Source: Companilactobacillus crustorum JCM 15951
Lineage (GTDB): Bacteria; Bacillota; Bacilli; Lactobacillales; Lactobacillaceae
Length of the DNA stretch: 50,865 bases
Direction: 5' to 3'
NCBI RefSeq assembly: GCF_001434585.1
Contig: NZ_AZDB01000013.1
Span: 1 to 50,865, forward strand
Part shown: positions 36,447 through 46,096 of the stretch, piece after piece
How the letters are laid out: each line of letters starts with the position of its first letter
Numbering within the stretch: the first letter of the stretch is position 1
The notes under the pieces: model-generated
Databases searched by the model: none
Told to the model about the DNA's origin: nothing
Seen by the model: only the letters and a program-made list of their open reading frames with translations
Program-made: the position numbers and the translations under genes

Positions 36447-36460
36447 TGTAAACGCTATCA
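36447..36460 (+). promoter_or_regulatory. Perfect cre between crotonase and glpF
   Basis: TGTAAACGCTATCA agrees with TGWAANCGNTNWCA at every position. Confidence 0.75.
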
Positions 36461-36632
36461 CGATGGTGATTTAGAGCACATATAACATATAGTTATGAAA
36501 AGTATGAATAAATATCAATATTTACGTAGCAAATTTTCTCCGTTATAGTTCAATTTGCTAAGTTGATTCGCCATGAAATGATTAAAGTATTGATCTATAT
36601 TTTGACTTAGTAAAAAATTGGGGGTGTTTTAA

Positions 36633-37385
36633 ATGAGCGGAACATGGGATGCTCGTTTTGCGGCTGAATTCTTTGGAACTATGATATTGGTATTATTCGG
36701 AAATGGTGCGGTTGCGAACTCATTTCTAAAAGACACAACAGGTAATGGAGAGAATGGACAAGCTAATGGTGGTTGGATCTTTATTGCCGTAGGTTACGGT
36801 TTAGGTGTAATGATTCCTGCAATGATGTTTGGTTCAATTTCGGGAAATCATTTAAATCCTGCCATCACAATTGCTCAAGCGGCAGCGGGAATTTTTCCTT
36901 GGGCAAAAGTTGCGCCATATGTTATTTTTCAATTTTTAGGGGCCATGGTTGGACAATTATTAGTCTTAGTTATTTATTGGCCTTATTACAAGAGGACTCG
37001 AGATGAGGGGGCAATATTTGCAACCTTCTCAACCGGCGATACTGCTGGAAGTACTATGAATGGTTTTTGGACTGAAGCAATTGGTACAGGAATTTTAACA
37101 TTTGCTGCGATGGGACTATATCGTGGAATGTTCTTTAAACAAAGCATTGATATTGCTAATATCGGTGTAGGTTTAGTGATTACAACATTAGTCATGTCAG
37201 TTGGTGGACCAACAGGTCCAGCGTTGAATCCGGCCCGTGATTTAGGACCAAGAATTGTCCATGCATTAATGCCAGTACCTAATAAAGGAAATTCTAATTG
37301 GAATTATAGTTGGGTTCCAGTAGTGGCTCCAATAGCTGGAGCAGTGATTGGAATTTTTATTTATAAAATGTTCTTTGGATTATAA
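36633..37385 (+). CDS. glpF: Glycerol facilitator (aquaglyceroporin)
   Basis: 250 residues, six helices plus two half-helices with the NPA boxes GNHLNPAITIAQ and GPALNPARDLGPR. The Asp after the second box (NPARD) is the mark of glycerol-conducting members rather than water-only aquaporins. GGGGGTG precedes the ATG. Own terminator; upstream cre. It sits between enoyl-CoA genes and 7 kb before glpK-glpO, suggesting a common physiological role. Confidence 0.88.
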   Translation: MSGTWDARFAAEFFGTMILVLFGNGAVANSFLKDTTGNGENGQANGGWIFIAVGYGLGVMIPAMMFGSISGNHLNPAITIAQAAAGIFPWAKVAPYVIFQFLGAMVGQLLVLVIYWPYYKRTRDEGAIFATFSTGDTAGSTMNGFWTEAIGTGILTFAAMGLYRGMFFKQSIDIANIGVGLVITTLVMSVGGPTGPALNPARDLGPRIVHALMPVPNKGNSNWNYSWVPVVAPIAGAVIGIFIYKMFFGL

Positions 37386-37417
37386 ACTTCTATGGATAAG
37401 AACCTTAAGCAATAGAA

Positions 37418-37463
37418 AATCAGTACGACAATCATCTCAAATGATTATCGTACTGATTTTTTT
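37418..37463 (+). terminator. glpF terminator
   Basis: AATCAGTACGA(C)AATCAT ctcaa ATGATT(A)TCGTACTGATT plus T run. Confidence 0.85.
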
Positions 37464-37675
37464 ATAGAAATTTGATACAACAAATGATTTTAAATTTACA
37501 AGAGTATTCTAAATAGTCAAATTTAAGATTATAAATAATCGATAAAATAGCAATATTTTATAACATGCAATATCTTGTTGTCTATTTAAAGCCTAACGGG
37601 CTGCGATTACTGATAGATCAGGATTATAACTGAATGTTATACGCTTGATAAACAAGTAATATTGGTTTGCTATAT

Positions 37676-37689
37676 TGTAAAGGCTTACA
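37676..37689 (+). promoter_or_regulatory. cre-like site before fabV
   Basis: TGTAAAGGCTTACA, one mismatch to the cre consensus (G for C in the centre), itself nearly palindromic. Confidence 0.5.
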
Positions 37690-37801
37690 TTAGCAAGTGA
37701 AGATAGTTATAGATATCACAATGTGATTTAGCTATCGAGGTTTTCAATTCAAATGAGCGGAATCATTTTAAGTTATCAAAAAACATTTGAAAACTCAAAC
37801 G

Positions 37802-37818
37802 CCAGCGAGTACTTTCAA
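37802..37818 (+). promoter_or_regulatory. Shared AGTACT motif, site 2 (fabV)
   Basis: CCAGCGAGTACTTTCAA on the plus strand, 69 bases before the fabV ATG; the reverse of site 1 with two changes. Confidence 0.4.
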
Positions 37819-37886
37819 TCAAATGTTAAAAGATAATAATTGACTTCATTCATTCAATTAATTTATTAACAAAGGTGGAGTTGAAT

Positions 37887-39098
37887 ATGTCAGATACTAT
37901 GGTAAAAATCACTGAAAAGCTCAAAGGAAATGTCGCTCGTTCAGTTAATCCAGAGGGTTGTCGTCAGGAAATACTTAATCAAATCGCCTATGTACAAGGC
38001 AAAGGTCATTATGAGGGTGCCAAAAAGGCTTTGATTATTGGGGGGTCATCAAGTTATGGACTTGCTAGTCGAATTACAACAGCTTTTGGTCAAGGAGCTG
38101 ACACAATCGGAGTATCCTTCGAACGACCACCACGTGATGAAAATATGCTCGGAACTGCCGGTTGGTATAACAACATTTACTTCCGTCAGGAAGCTGAAAA
38201 AGCAGGACTGATTGGTAAAAACTTCATTGGGGATGCATTTGCTCAAGATATGAAGGATCAAGTCATTCAGTATATTAAAGATAGTTTTGGTGGCAAGATC
38301 GATTTACTAGTCTACTCAGTTGCTGCACCCAAGCGGACTAATCCTGATAACCCGGATGAAACATGGCGCTCAGTTATCAAGAGTGTGGGAAAGCCTGTTA
38401 CTGGTGAAAACATTAATCTTGAAGAGAATAAATTATTTGAGCAAACTGTTGAACCAGCTACAGACGATGAAGTTGAAGCTACTAAGCATGTTATGGGTGG
38501 CGAAGATTGGGAGATTTGGGTTGACGAATTGAAACAAGCCGGCGTATTGGCAGACGGTTTCAAGACAATTCTTTACTCCTACATTGGACCTAAGAGTACC
38601 TATGATTTTTACCATGAAGGAACTTTGGGAGCTGCAAAAGATGCTGCTGAAGAATCATCGCATAAAATTCAAGACAAGATCAAGGATATTGATGGTGAAG
38701 CTCTAATTTCTGTATCTCGTGCCGTTACTACAAAGGCATCTGTTGTTATTCCTATTTTCCCAATGTATTGTATTGCACTTTATAAAGTTGAAGAAGAGAC
38801 AGGAACACATGAGACACCAATTATGCATAAGGATCGATTATTCCGTGACATGGTTTATGGGAGCCGTCGCGAAATAGATGATCGAGGTCGTTTGCGTCCT
38901 GATGCTTGGGAACAACGCAAAGATATCCAAGAAAAAGTTTCTGAATTAATGACAAAGATCACTCCTGAAAACTTTAATAGTTCACTAACTGGCTACGCTG
39001 AATTTAGAAGAGAATTCATGCAGTTAAATGGCTTTGAAGTTCCTGGCGCTGACATTGACGCTGTTGATTTGGATGAATTAATGAAATTGAGACCATAA
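37887..39098 (+). CDS. fabV: Trans-2-enoyl-CoA/ACP reductase, FabV/Ter family
   Basis: 403 residues; reduces trans-2-enoyl thioesters with NAD(P)H. The Rossmann loop is GGSSSYGLASRI (52-63), and Glu79 in GVSFERPP, as in NADH-preferring FabV/Ter enzymes, sits where the cofactor 2' position is read. The catalytic Y-x8-K is Tyr242...Lys251 (FYHEGTLGAAK). TTKASVVIPIFPMY follows. AGGTGGAG precedes the ATG at 37887; an upstream GTG is less likely. No fatty-acid synthesis genes are adjacent; the partner 86 bases downstream is a CoA-transferase, so enoyl-CoA (Ter-like) use is favoured over enoyl-ACP. Confidence 0.88.
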   Translation: MSDTMVKITEKLKGNVARSVNPEGCRQEILNQIAYVQGKGHYEGAKKALIIGGSSSYGLASRITTAFGQGADTIGVSFERPPRDENMLGTAGWYNNIYFRQEAEKAGLIGKNFIGDAFAQDMKDQVIQYIKDSFGGKIDLLVYSVAAPKRTNPDNPDETWRSVIKSVGKPVTGENINLEENKLFEQTVEPATDDEVEATKHVMGGEDWEIWVDELKQAGVLADGFKTILYSYIGPKSTYDFYHEGTLGAAKDAAEESSHKIQDKIKDIDGEALISVSRAVTTKASVVIPIFPMYCIALYKVEEETGTHETPIMHKDRLFRDMVYGSRREIDDRGRLRPDAWEQRKDIQEKVSELMTKITPENFNSSLTGYAEFRREFMQLNGFEVPGADIDAVDLDELMKLRP

Positions 39099-39184
39099 TA
39101 TTTTTTCGAATAGCATCTTACCTATAACTTTCAAAGCAGTAGGTAGTTGTGATCGATGAGTAAGAAAAGGATGGGGTGTTTTTA

Positions 39185-40780
39185 ATGACTGTACAATTTA
39201 TTAACAGTGAAAAGGCTGCAGAGCTTATTCCTGATAATGCAACCATTGCTTTGGAAGGATTCTTAGGTTCAGATGTTGCTGAGGAAATTCTGGAAAATAT
39301 TCGTAAGAGATATGATAAAGAAGGGCATCCAAAGAGCCTAGAAGTATGGCATGCATCAGGTATTGGCGATGGCAAAGAGAGAGGTACAAATAACTTTGCT
39401 GCTAAAGGATTATTAAGAAGATTAGTTGGTGGACATTGGGCATTAGCACCACAACTAGAACCACTAGTTGCCGAAAACGACTTTGAAGCTTATAACTTCC
39501 CTCAAGGAGTTATGTCCCAAATCTTCCGTGATTCAGCTGCTCATAAGCCTATTCAAATTAGTCGAGTTGGCCTTGGAACATTCGTCGATCCAGACATTGA
39601 GGGTGGAAAGCTAAATGAAGCCGCCAAAAAAGACGATTTGGTTTCAAAGATGAAGATTCATGGTGAAGATTACTTAGCCTATGAAGTACCAAAGCCTAAT
39701 ATCGCTATTTTACGTGGTACGTATGCTGATGAAGACGGTAATATTACATTCGATGATGAACCTTTGACACTAGAATCAACTTCGATTGCTATGGCTGCAC
39801 ATAATAATGGCGGTAAGGTTTTCGTTCAGGTTAAACGTGTCTTGAAGAAAGGTTCAATGAAACCTAAAGATATTAGAATTCCTGGATTATTAGTTGATTA
39901 TGTTGTAGAAACTTCAGACGTAACAATGACACAACAAAGTACTGATACACAATTTAATCCTGATTATGTCAATCAAGCTGTCGTTAAGGCAGCCGGTGCC
40001 ATTAACGTACCTTTGGATGCTAAGAAAGTTATCGCAAGACGTGCCGCAATGTATAAGAATGAAAATGACAATATTGTTAATTACGGTATCGGTAAATATC
40101 CAGAAACAGTTTCTTTGATCTTAAAAGAAGAAGGAGCTGCTGAAAATATTACTACAACTGTTGAGCCCGGAACATTTGGTGGTGTACCAATGGGAGGCGG
40201 TGACTTTGGCTGTGCTATCTCACCTGAATCCACAATTGATCAACCATATATGTTTGACTTTTATGATGGTGGCGGTATTGATATTACCTTCTTAGGTTTA
40301 GCTGAATTGGATAAACTAGGAAATATTAATGTTTCTAAATTTGGACCTAAGATTGCCGGTACAGGTGGCTTTGTTAATATTACACAAAATACGCCAACTG
40401 TTGTCTTTACAGGAACCTTTACTGCCGGTGGTTTAAAAGAAGAAATTAAAGATGGCAAATTACATATTCTTCAAGAAGGTAAATTCAATAAACTTGTTGA
40501 AAATGTGGAACAGATTACATTCTCAGGTCCTGTTTCTCACGAAAACAAGCAAAATGTTTACTATATTACAGAACGTGCTGTCTTCCAGTTGGTTGACGGT
40601 GGTATTGAGTTGATTGAAATTGCTCCAGGAATGGATCTACAAAAAGATATTTTGGATCATATGGACTTCAAGCCACAAATTAGTGATGATTTGCGTTATA
40701 TGGATCCACGTATCTTTGCGGAACCATTAATGGGTAACGTAACCAATCATCCTGGTGAAAAAGTGGCACTAACTGTCTAA
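39185..40780 (+). CDS. Acyl-CoA:carboxylate CoA-transferase (YdiF/propionate CoA-transferase type)
   Basis: 531 residues, a fused two-domain class I CoA-transferase. N-terminal domain opens VQFINSEKAAELIPDNATIALEGFLGSD. The second domain holds the catalytic glutamate in TTTVEPGTFGGVPMGGGDFG (about residue 325), the usual E-x-G-x-x-GG-x-P pattern. Moves CoA between short-chain acids such as acetate, propionate, butyrate or 3-oxo/hydroxy acids. Cotranscribed with fabV (no terminator in the gap). The ATG at 39185 is preferred to a GTG three codons upstream, with AAAGGATGGGG in front. Confidence 0.85.
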   Translation: MTVQFINSEKAAELIPDNATIALEGFLGSDVAEEILENIRKRYDKEGHPKSLEVWHASGIGDGKERGTNNFAAKGLLRRLVGGHWALAPQLEPLVAENDFEAYNFPQGVMSQIFRDSAAHKPIQISRVGLGTFVDPDIEGGKLNEAAKKDDLVSKMKIHGEDYLAYEVPKPNIAILRGTYADEDGNITFDDEPLTLESTSIAMAAHNNGGKVFVQVKRVLKKGSMKPKDIRIPGLLVDYVVETSDVTMTQQSTDTQFNPDYVNQAVVKAAGAINVPLDAKKVIARRAAMYKNENDNIVNYGIGKYPETVSLILKEEGAAENITTTVEPGTFGGVPMGGGDFGCAISPESTIDQPYMFDFYDGGGIDITFLGLAELDKLGNINVSKFGPKIAGTGGFVNITQNTPTVVFTGTFTAGGLKEEIKDGKLHILQEGKFNKLVENVEQITFSGPVSHENKQNVYYITERAVFQLVDGGIELIEIAPGMDLQKDILDHMDFKPQISDDLRYMDPRIFAEPLMGNVTNHPGEKVALTV

Positions 40781-40854
40781 GAATAAGTTGGTAAAAGTTA
40801 AATAAATGTAAGACGATCAAGCAACTTTTTCTGCCGAACTAAACGCAGAGTATT

Positions 40855-40905
40855 AAAAAGGCCGGTGCGGTGACCATTAAAAATGGTTTCCACACTGGTC
40901 TTTTT
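40855..40905 (+). terminator. Terminator of the fabV-CoA-transferase unit
   Basis: Long imperfect hairpin (AAAAGGCCGGTG ... CACTGGTCTTTTT, inner ACCAT/ATGGT). Confidence 0.8.
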
Positions 40906-40943
40906 GGATGAAAGAGGGAATCTTAGTTTTTACTGAAAAAAGA

Positions 40944-41849
40944 TTACTTATTTTGCAATTCTTTAAAGTAATCAATAAACCAATTTTGTGTATATTTAAT
41001 AGCGGCATTTTGATAGACATCTTTTAAATTACACAGGCTGATACTCCATGGAAATTTGGGGTCAAAGTCGCGATGCTCAATATTTGTACCAGCATAATTT
41101 TCACCAATTGGAGAAGCGATAATGCCGACAGTATCGTCCATTTCTTGACAGATGTTCAAAATCAAATCCCAAGAACTAGTTTTGAAAAAGTAATTGGGAC
41201 TGAGGTCCTTTTGTGAAAATTTTTGGTTGGTTTGAAAAGTAACCATAAAGCTATCGTCCAAAGTAACGATTTTTTCTTTAGCAACTTCTTCAAAGGGAAT
41301 AGGTCCTTTGATTTTATTGAAACGGTGATTTTTATTGAACCAAACGGCGACGGAATCATTGTAAATGATTTTTTCCTGGATTGATGGATATGTGGCTGGT
41401 GAAACTAGGACAGCTAGATCAATTTCTTGAAGAATAAGTTTCTTTTGAAGTTCATAGGCACCTTTTTCAACGATTTGTAAATCAATTTGCGGATTCTCTT
41501 GAATGAATTTAGGGATGGCACGATTGAAAACAGTAGAGATGATAACTGGGGCAATCCCAATCTTAACAGTACCTCGTTTTAGATCCGAACGTTCATGGAT
41601 ACTTTTAAGTAAATCATTGTAATCTTGACTGATAGTTCTGCCATGTTTGATTAAATCTTCGCCGGTGGGAGTAAGACCAGTGATCCGACCCTTGCCACGA
41701 GTGAAAATCTGAATCTGTTCCACATTTTCTAATTCACTGATAAGTTTACTCAATGCCGGCTGAGAGACATTAAGCACTCTAGCACTTTTAGTAAGATTGA
41801 AATCGTTATCCACGATCGTAATTAAATATTGAATTTGATGAATGTCCAT
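40944..41849 (-). CDS. LysR-family transcriptional regulator
   Basis: 301 residues. Winged helix-turn-helix at 1-60 (MDIHQIQYLITIV, LNVSQPALSKLISELE) and a periplasmic-binding-like effector domain (KIGIAPVIISTVFNRAIP onwards, about 95-295). GGGAGGAA precedes the ATG. Divergent from an alpha/beta hydrolase, convergent with the CoA-transferase unit; it may control either. The shared divergent region contains a perfect cre. Confidence 0.85.
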   Translation of the reverse strand: MDIHQIQYLITIVDNDFNLTKSARVLNVSQPALSKLISELENVEQIQIFTRGKGRITGLTPTGEDLIKHGRTISQDYNDLLKSIHERSDLKRGTVKIGIAPVIISTVFNRAIPKFIQENPQIDLQIVEKGAYELQKKLILQEIDLAVLVSPATYPSIQEKIIYNDSVAVWFNKNHRFNKIKGPIPFEEVAKEKIVTLDDSFMVTFQTNQKFSQKDLSPNYFFKTSSWDLILNICQEMDDTVGIIASPIGENYAGTNIEHRDFDPKFPWSISLCNLKDVYQNAAIKYTQNWFIDYFKELQNK

Positions 41850-41897
41850 ATTTAGTTCCTCCCTTTAGTAACTGTCTATTTGTAAGTGGTATAGACA

Positions 41898-41911
41898 TGT
41901 AACCGCTTACA
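41898..41911. promoter_or_regulatory. Perfect cre between LysR and hydrolase genes
   Basis: TGTAACCGCTTACA fits the CcpA consensus at all positions and lies in the divergent promoter region. Confidence 0.75.
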
Positions 41912-42007
41912 ATTATGGCGATAATATAGCATAAAAATATAGTAGAAGTTGCGTATATCCAAACTATTCAAATAAATTAAAATCAAAGAAAGTATGAGGT
42001 AGTTAAA

Positions 42008-42787
42008 ATGCAATTCATAACAAGCGATGGAGTAAGGCTGGAATATGACGATGTGGGCCAAGGTGAACCAATTCTAATTATGACGGGGTATGCTGGCTAC
42101 AAAGAAATTTGGCGTTCTCAAGTAGAGCTATTAAGTAAAAAGTACCGAGTTATTAATCTTGATCGTAGAAATCATGGTCGGTCAGAGACAACAACTAAAG
42201 GATTAAGGATGAGCCGCCAAGGAAAAGATGTTGCTGAATTATTAGATTATTTAAGAATAAATAAGATCAATATGATGGGTAACTCAATGGGTGCAGCGAC
42301 GATCTGGGCTTATTGTTCATTGTATGGCGATAAGCGAATTGACAAGATTATAAGTGTGGACCAATCACCTAAAATGATTTCAGATGAAACTTGGCCTTAT
42401 GGATTATTAGATTTGAATTGGGACAACTTTCCTAATGAAGCTGAAAAAATGTATCAAGTACACACGACCTATCGAAATATTGATGATGAAACGTATAAGT
42501 TAGTTAAGACAGTTCAAAACGGAAAAAAATTTGATTATGATTTGAATCGTCCATTATTGTTTGATCATGCATTTCAGGATTGGCGGGATGTGATCAAAGA
42601 CGTGAAAGCTCCAATATTATTCTTGTCAGGAAAAGAAAGTCCCTTCTGGTCTCCAAAACATGCTAAAGCCTCAGCTGAAATTTGTCAGAATGGAACAGCG
42701 ATTATCGTTCCAGATTCAGGACACATTATAATGTCCGAACAACAGGAATTATTTAACACCATCATGATGGATTTCTTAGAGCAATAA
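42008..42787 (+). CDS. Alpha/beta hydrolase
   Basis: 259 residues. Nucleophile elbow GNSMGA (serine near residue 96), oxyanion region MTGYAGYKEIW, ILFLSGKESPFW for the acid strand and His in PDSGHIIMSEQ near the end. An esterase, lactonase or thioesterase is possible. Weak ribosome site (TGAGGTAG). Its place beside CoA-thioester genes makes thioesterase or ester hydrolysis attractive but unproven. Confidence 0.75.
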   Translation: MQFITSDGVRLEYDDVGQGEPILIMTGYAGYKEIWRSQVELLSKKYRVINLDRRNHGRSETTTKGLRMSRQGKDVAELLDYLRINKINMMGNSMGAATIWAYCSLYGDKRIDKIISVDQSPKMISDETWPYGLLDLNWDNFPNEAEKMYQVHTTYRNIDDETYKLVKTVQNGKKFDYDLNRPLLFDHAFQDWRDVIKDVKAPILFLSGKESPFWSPKHAKASAEICQNGTAIIVPDSGHIIMSEQQELFNTIMMDFLEQ

Positions 42788-43176
42788 TCCATGAAAATTG
42801 TTTTTATATATTCAAACGACTACATCTAAATTATACGATTATTTACATGTAAAATGAGATTCAATATATATACTAATAAAAAACTATAATTTGATATTGA
42901 AGACTAATTAATGTAATCGAATGATTTTTTGATAAAATAGACCGATAAGAGTTATATATAGTGTCTATAACTAACAGTTATCGTTAAAATGCCAAAAATC
43001 ATAAATAAATATTGAATATAATGCAGCATAAAGCAAAATACTTGTTTTATCTTATGATAAAGAAAAAAAGACTTTACTGTTTATCATATTATCCATAATC
43101 ATAAGTTATATGTCTTAGAAAGCCTTTTGTATCAGTGATTACGGCTATAAAAAATCACTAAAACTTAGCGAAAAGC

Positions 43177-43190
43177 AGAAAACGCTTACA
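43177..43190 (+). promoter_or_regulatory. cre-like site upstream of the FabK-like gene
   Basis: AGAAAACGCTTACA, one mismatch (first base) to the consensus. Confidence 0.5.
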
Positions 43191-43334
43191 AAATCAAAAT
43201 TTAAAAAAAGCTGTCATATCGGCTTTTTTAATAATTTAATAAATAGAAAAAATTTGAAGGTAATTTGCAATTAACGTAATCGATTGTATTATAAATTGTA
43301 GGAGCGCTCGAGAGATAGAGAAATGTTTTTCATA

Positions 43335-43348
43335 AGTAATCGTTTGCA
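43335..43348 (-). promoter_or_regulatory. Second cre-like site upstream of the FabK-like gene
   Basis: Minus strand TGCAAACGATTACT, two mismatches to the consensus. Confidence 0.4.
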
Positions 43349-43477
43349 TTAATAAAATTATTGTAAGCGTAAATTGATTTTCAATAATTAGCCTAGGTAA
43401 TGAAAATTAAATTTGACTTCATGAATTTCATTTATGGATTTGGTTTATCAATTTAAATTTATTGGAGGATGTTAAAA

Positions 43478-44413
43478 ATGAATGAGGTATGTAAACTTTT
43501 AGGAATCAAGTACCCAGTTGTACAAGGAGCTATGCAAGAAGTTGCCACTGCTGAATTAGCAGCTGCTGTATCAAATGGTGGGGGACTTGGTATTATTGCA
43601 GCCGGTGGTAAGACACCTGAACAAGTGAGAGCAGAAATTCAAAAGGCTAAGAAATTAACCAAGAATACATTCGCCGTTAACTTGATGTTGATGGATCCTA
43701 ACACACCAGAAGTTGTCAAAGTTGTTATTGATGAAGGTGTCAAGGTTGTCACAACTGGTGCAGGTACACCAAAGCCATATATGAAAGATTTGAAGGCTGC
43801 TGGAATTAAAGTTTGTCCTGTTATTCCTAACGTTAAAATTGCTAAGAAGATGGAAGAAATGGGCGCTGATGCTGTTATCGCCGAAGGTATGGAAGGTGGA
43901 GGTCACATTGGTGTGTTAACTTCACAAACTCTTTGGCCACAAATTGCTGATGCCGTTTCAATTCCATTGATCGCAGCTGGTGGTATTGGTGATGGACGTG
44001 GAGTTGTTAATGCCTTTGTTGCCGGTGCTAAAGGTGTTCAATGTGGAACAATCTTCTCAATTGCAAAAGAAAGTCCTGTTGGAGATAACTGGAGAAAGTT
44101 AGTTATTGATGCTACTGATACATCTACAGTTGTTGCTGGTGCCACAATCAAAGATGCTTCACGTATTATTAAAAACAACATTGCTAATAAACTAACTGAA
44201 CTTGAATTGGATCAAGTATCACGTGATGAATTCAACTCAGTTATGAACGAAGGATTGAGAAATGCCGTTCAAAAAGATGATGTTGAAGATGGCTTGGTAT
44301 TTAGTGGACAAATTTCAGGCTTAATTAAGGAATCATTACCTGCTGGAGAAATCGTAAAGAAATTAATGGATGAAGCACAAGAAGTTCTTAATAAAAAAAT
44401 TGAATTAGCATAG
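43478..44413 (+). CDS. FabK-like enoyl reductase / nitronate monooxygenase-family flavoprotein
   Basis: 311-residue FMN TIM-barrel protein. The line KYPVVQGAMQEVATAELAAAVSNGGGLGIIAAG, then VKVVTTGAGTPKPYM, DAVIAEGMEGGGHIG (active-site His) and PLIAAGGIGDGRG closely follow streptococcal FabK (enoyl-ACP reductase II); nitronate monooxygenases share the fold. The ATG at 43478 is chosen because GGAGG is eleven bases upstream, while the ATG at 43469 is too close to it. Stands apart from any fab operon and 127 bases before glpK, possibly cotranscribed with it. Confidence 0.75.
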   Translation: MNEVCKLLGIKYPVVQGAMQEVATAELAAAVSNGGGLGIIAAGGKTPEQVRAEIQKAKKLTKNTFAVNLMLMDPNTPEVVKVVIDEGVKVVTTGAGTPKPYMKDLKAAGIKVCPVIPNVKIAKKMEEMGADAVIAEGMEGGGHIGVLTSQTLWPQIADAVSIPLIAAGGIGDGRGVVNAFVAGAKGVQCGTIFSIAKESPVGDNWRKLVIDATDTSTVVAGATIKDASRIIKNNIANKLTELELDQVSRDEFNSVMNEGLRNAVQKDDVEDGLVFSGQISGLIKESLPAGEIVKKLMDEAQEVLNKKIELA

Positions 44414-44501
44414 TTAGATTTAGATTTATGTTAGGAGTTAATAAAAATTAACTTAGTATTTGTTATCAGAGATGGTAGCAATTGTGGGACTACTAAGATA
44501 G

Positions 44502-46040
<1,539 letters not shown>

Positions 46041-46096
46041 AATGCATTACAGATGATCAAATTGATTATCTTTTGCGTAGTAACGAGGGACGAACT

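Larger units (their letters stand above)
36259..36632. other. Divergent control region, crotonase and glpF
   Basis: 374 bases. Contains the shared motif at 36288-36304 near the crotonase start and a perfect cre at 36447-36460. The rest is AT-rich with no ORF. Confidence 0.5.
37386..37886. other. Control region upstream of fabV
   Basis: 500 bases: the glpF terminator, a cre-like site (37676-37689), a TTTGAAAACTCAAA palindrome near 37785 and the shared AGTACT motif (about 37802-37818). No ORF. Confidence 0.5.
42788..43477. other. Long control region before the FabK-like gene
   Basis: 690 AT-rich bases without an ORF. Contains a weak A/T-flanked hairpin (about 43202-43231, AAAAAGC/GCTTTTTT) that may end the hydrolase transcript, and cre-like sites at 43177-43190 and 43335-43348. 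A further TGTAAGCG half site lies at 43372. Confidence 0.5.

Noticed and set aside
37770-37790. FabT-type box near TTTGAAAACTCAAA
   Set aside because: The spacing between half-sites is one base longer than the usual FabT palindrome and no second copy was found in the cluster.
44120-44160. ApbE flavinylation motif in the FabK-like protein (VVAGATIKD)
   Set aside because: The residue before G-A-T is Ala instead of Ser/Thr and no Asp is at the required position; the protein binds FMN non-covalently in its family.
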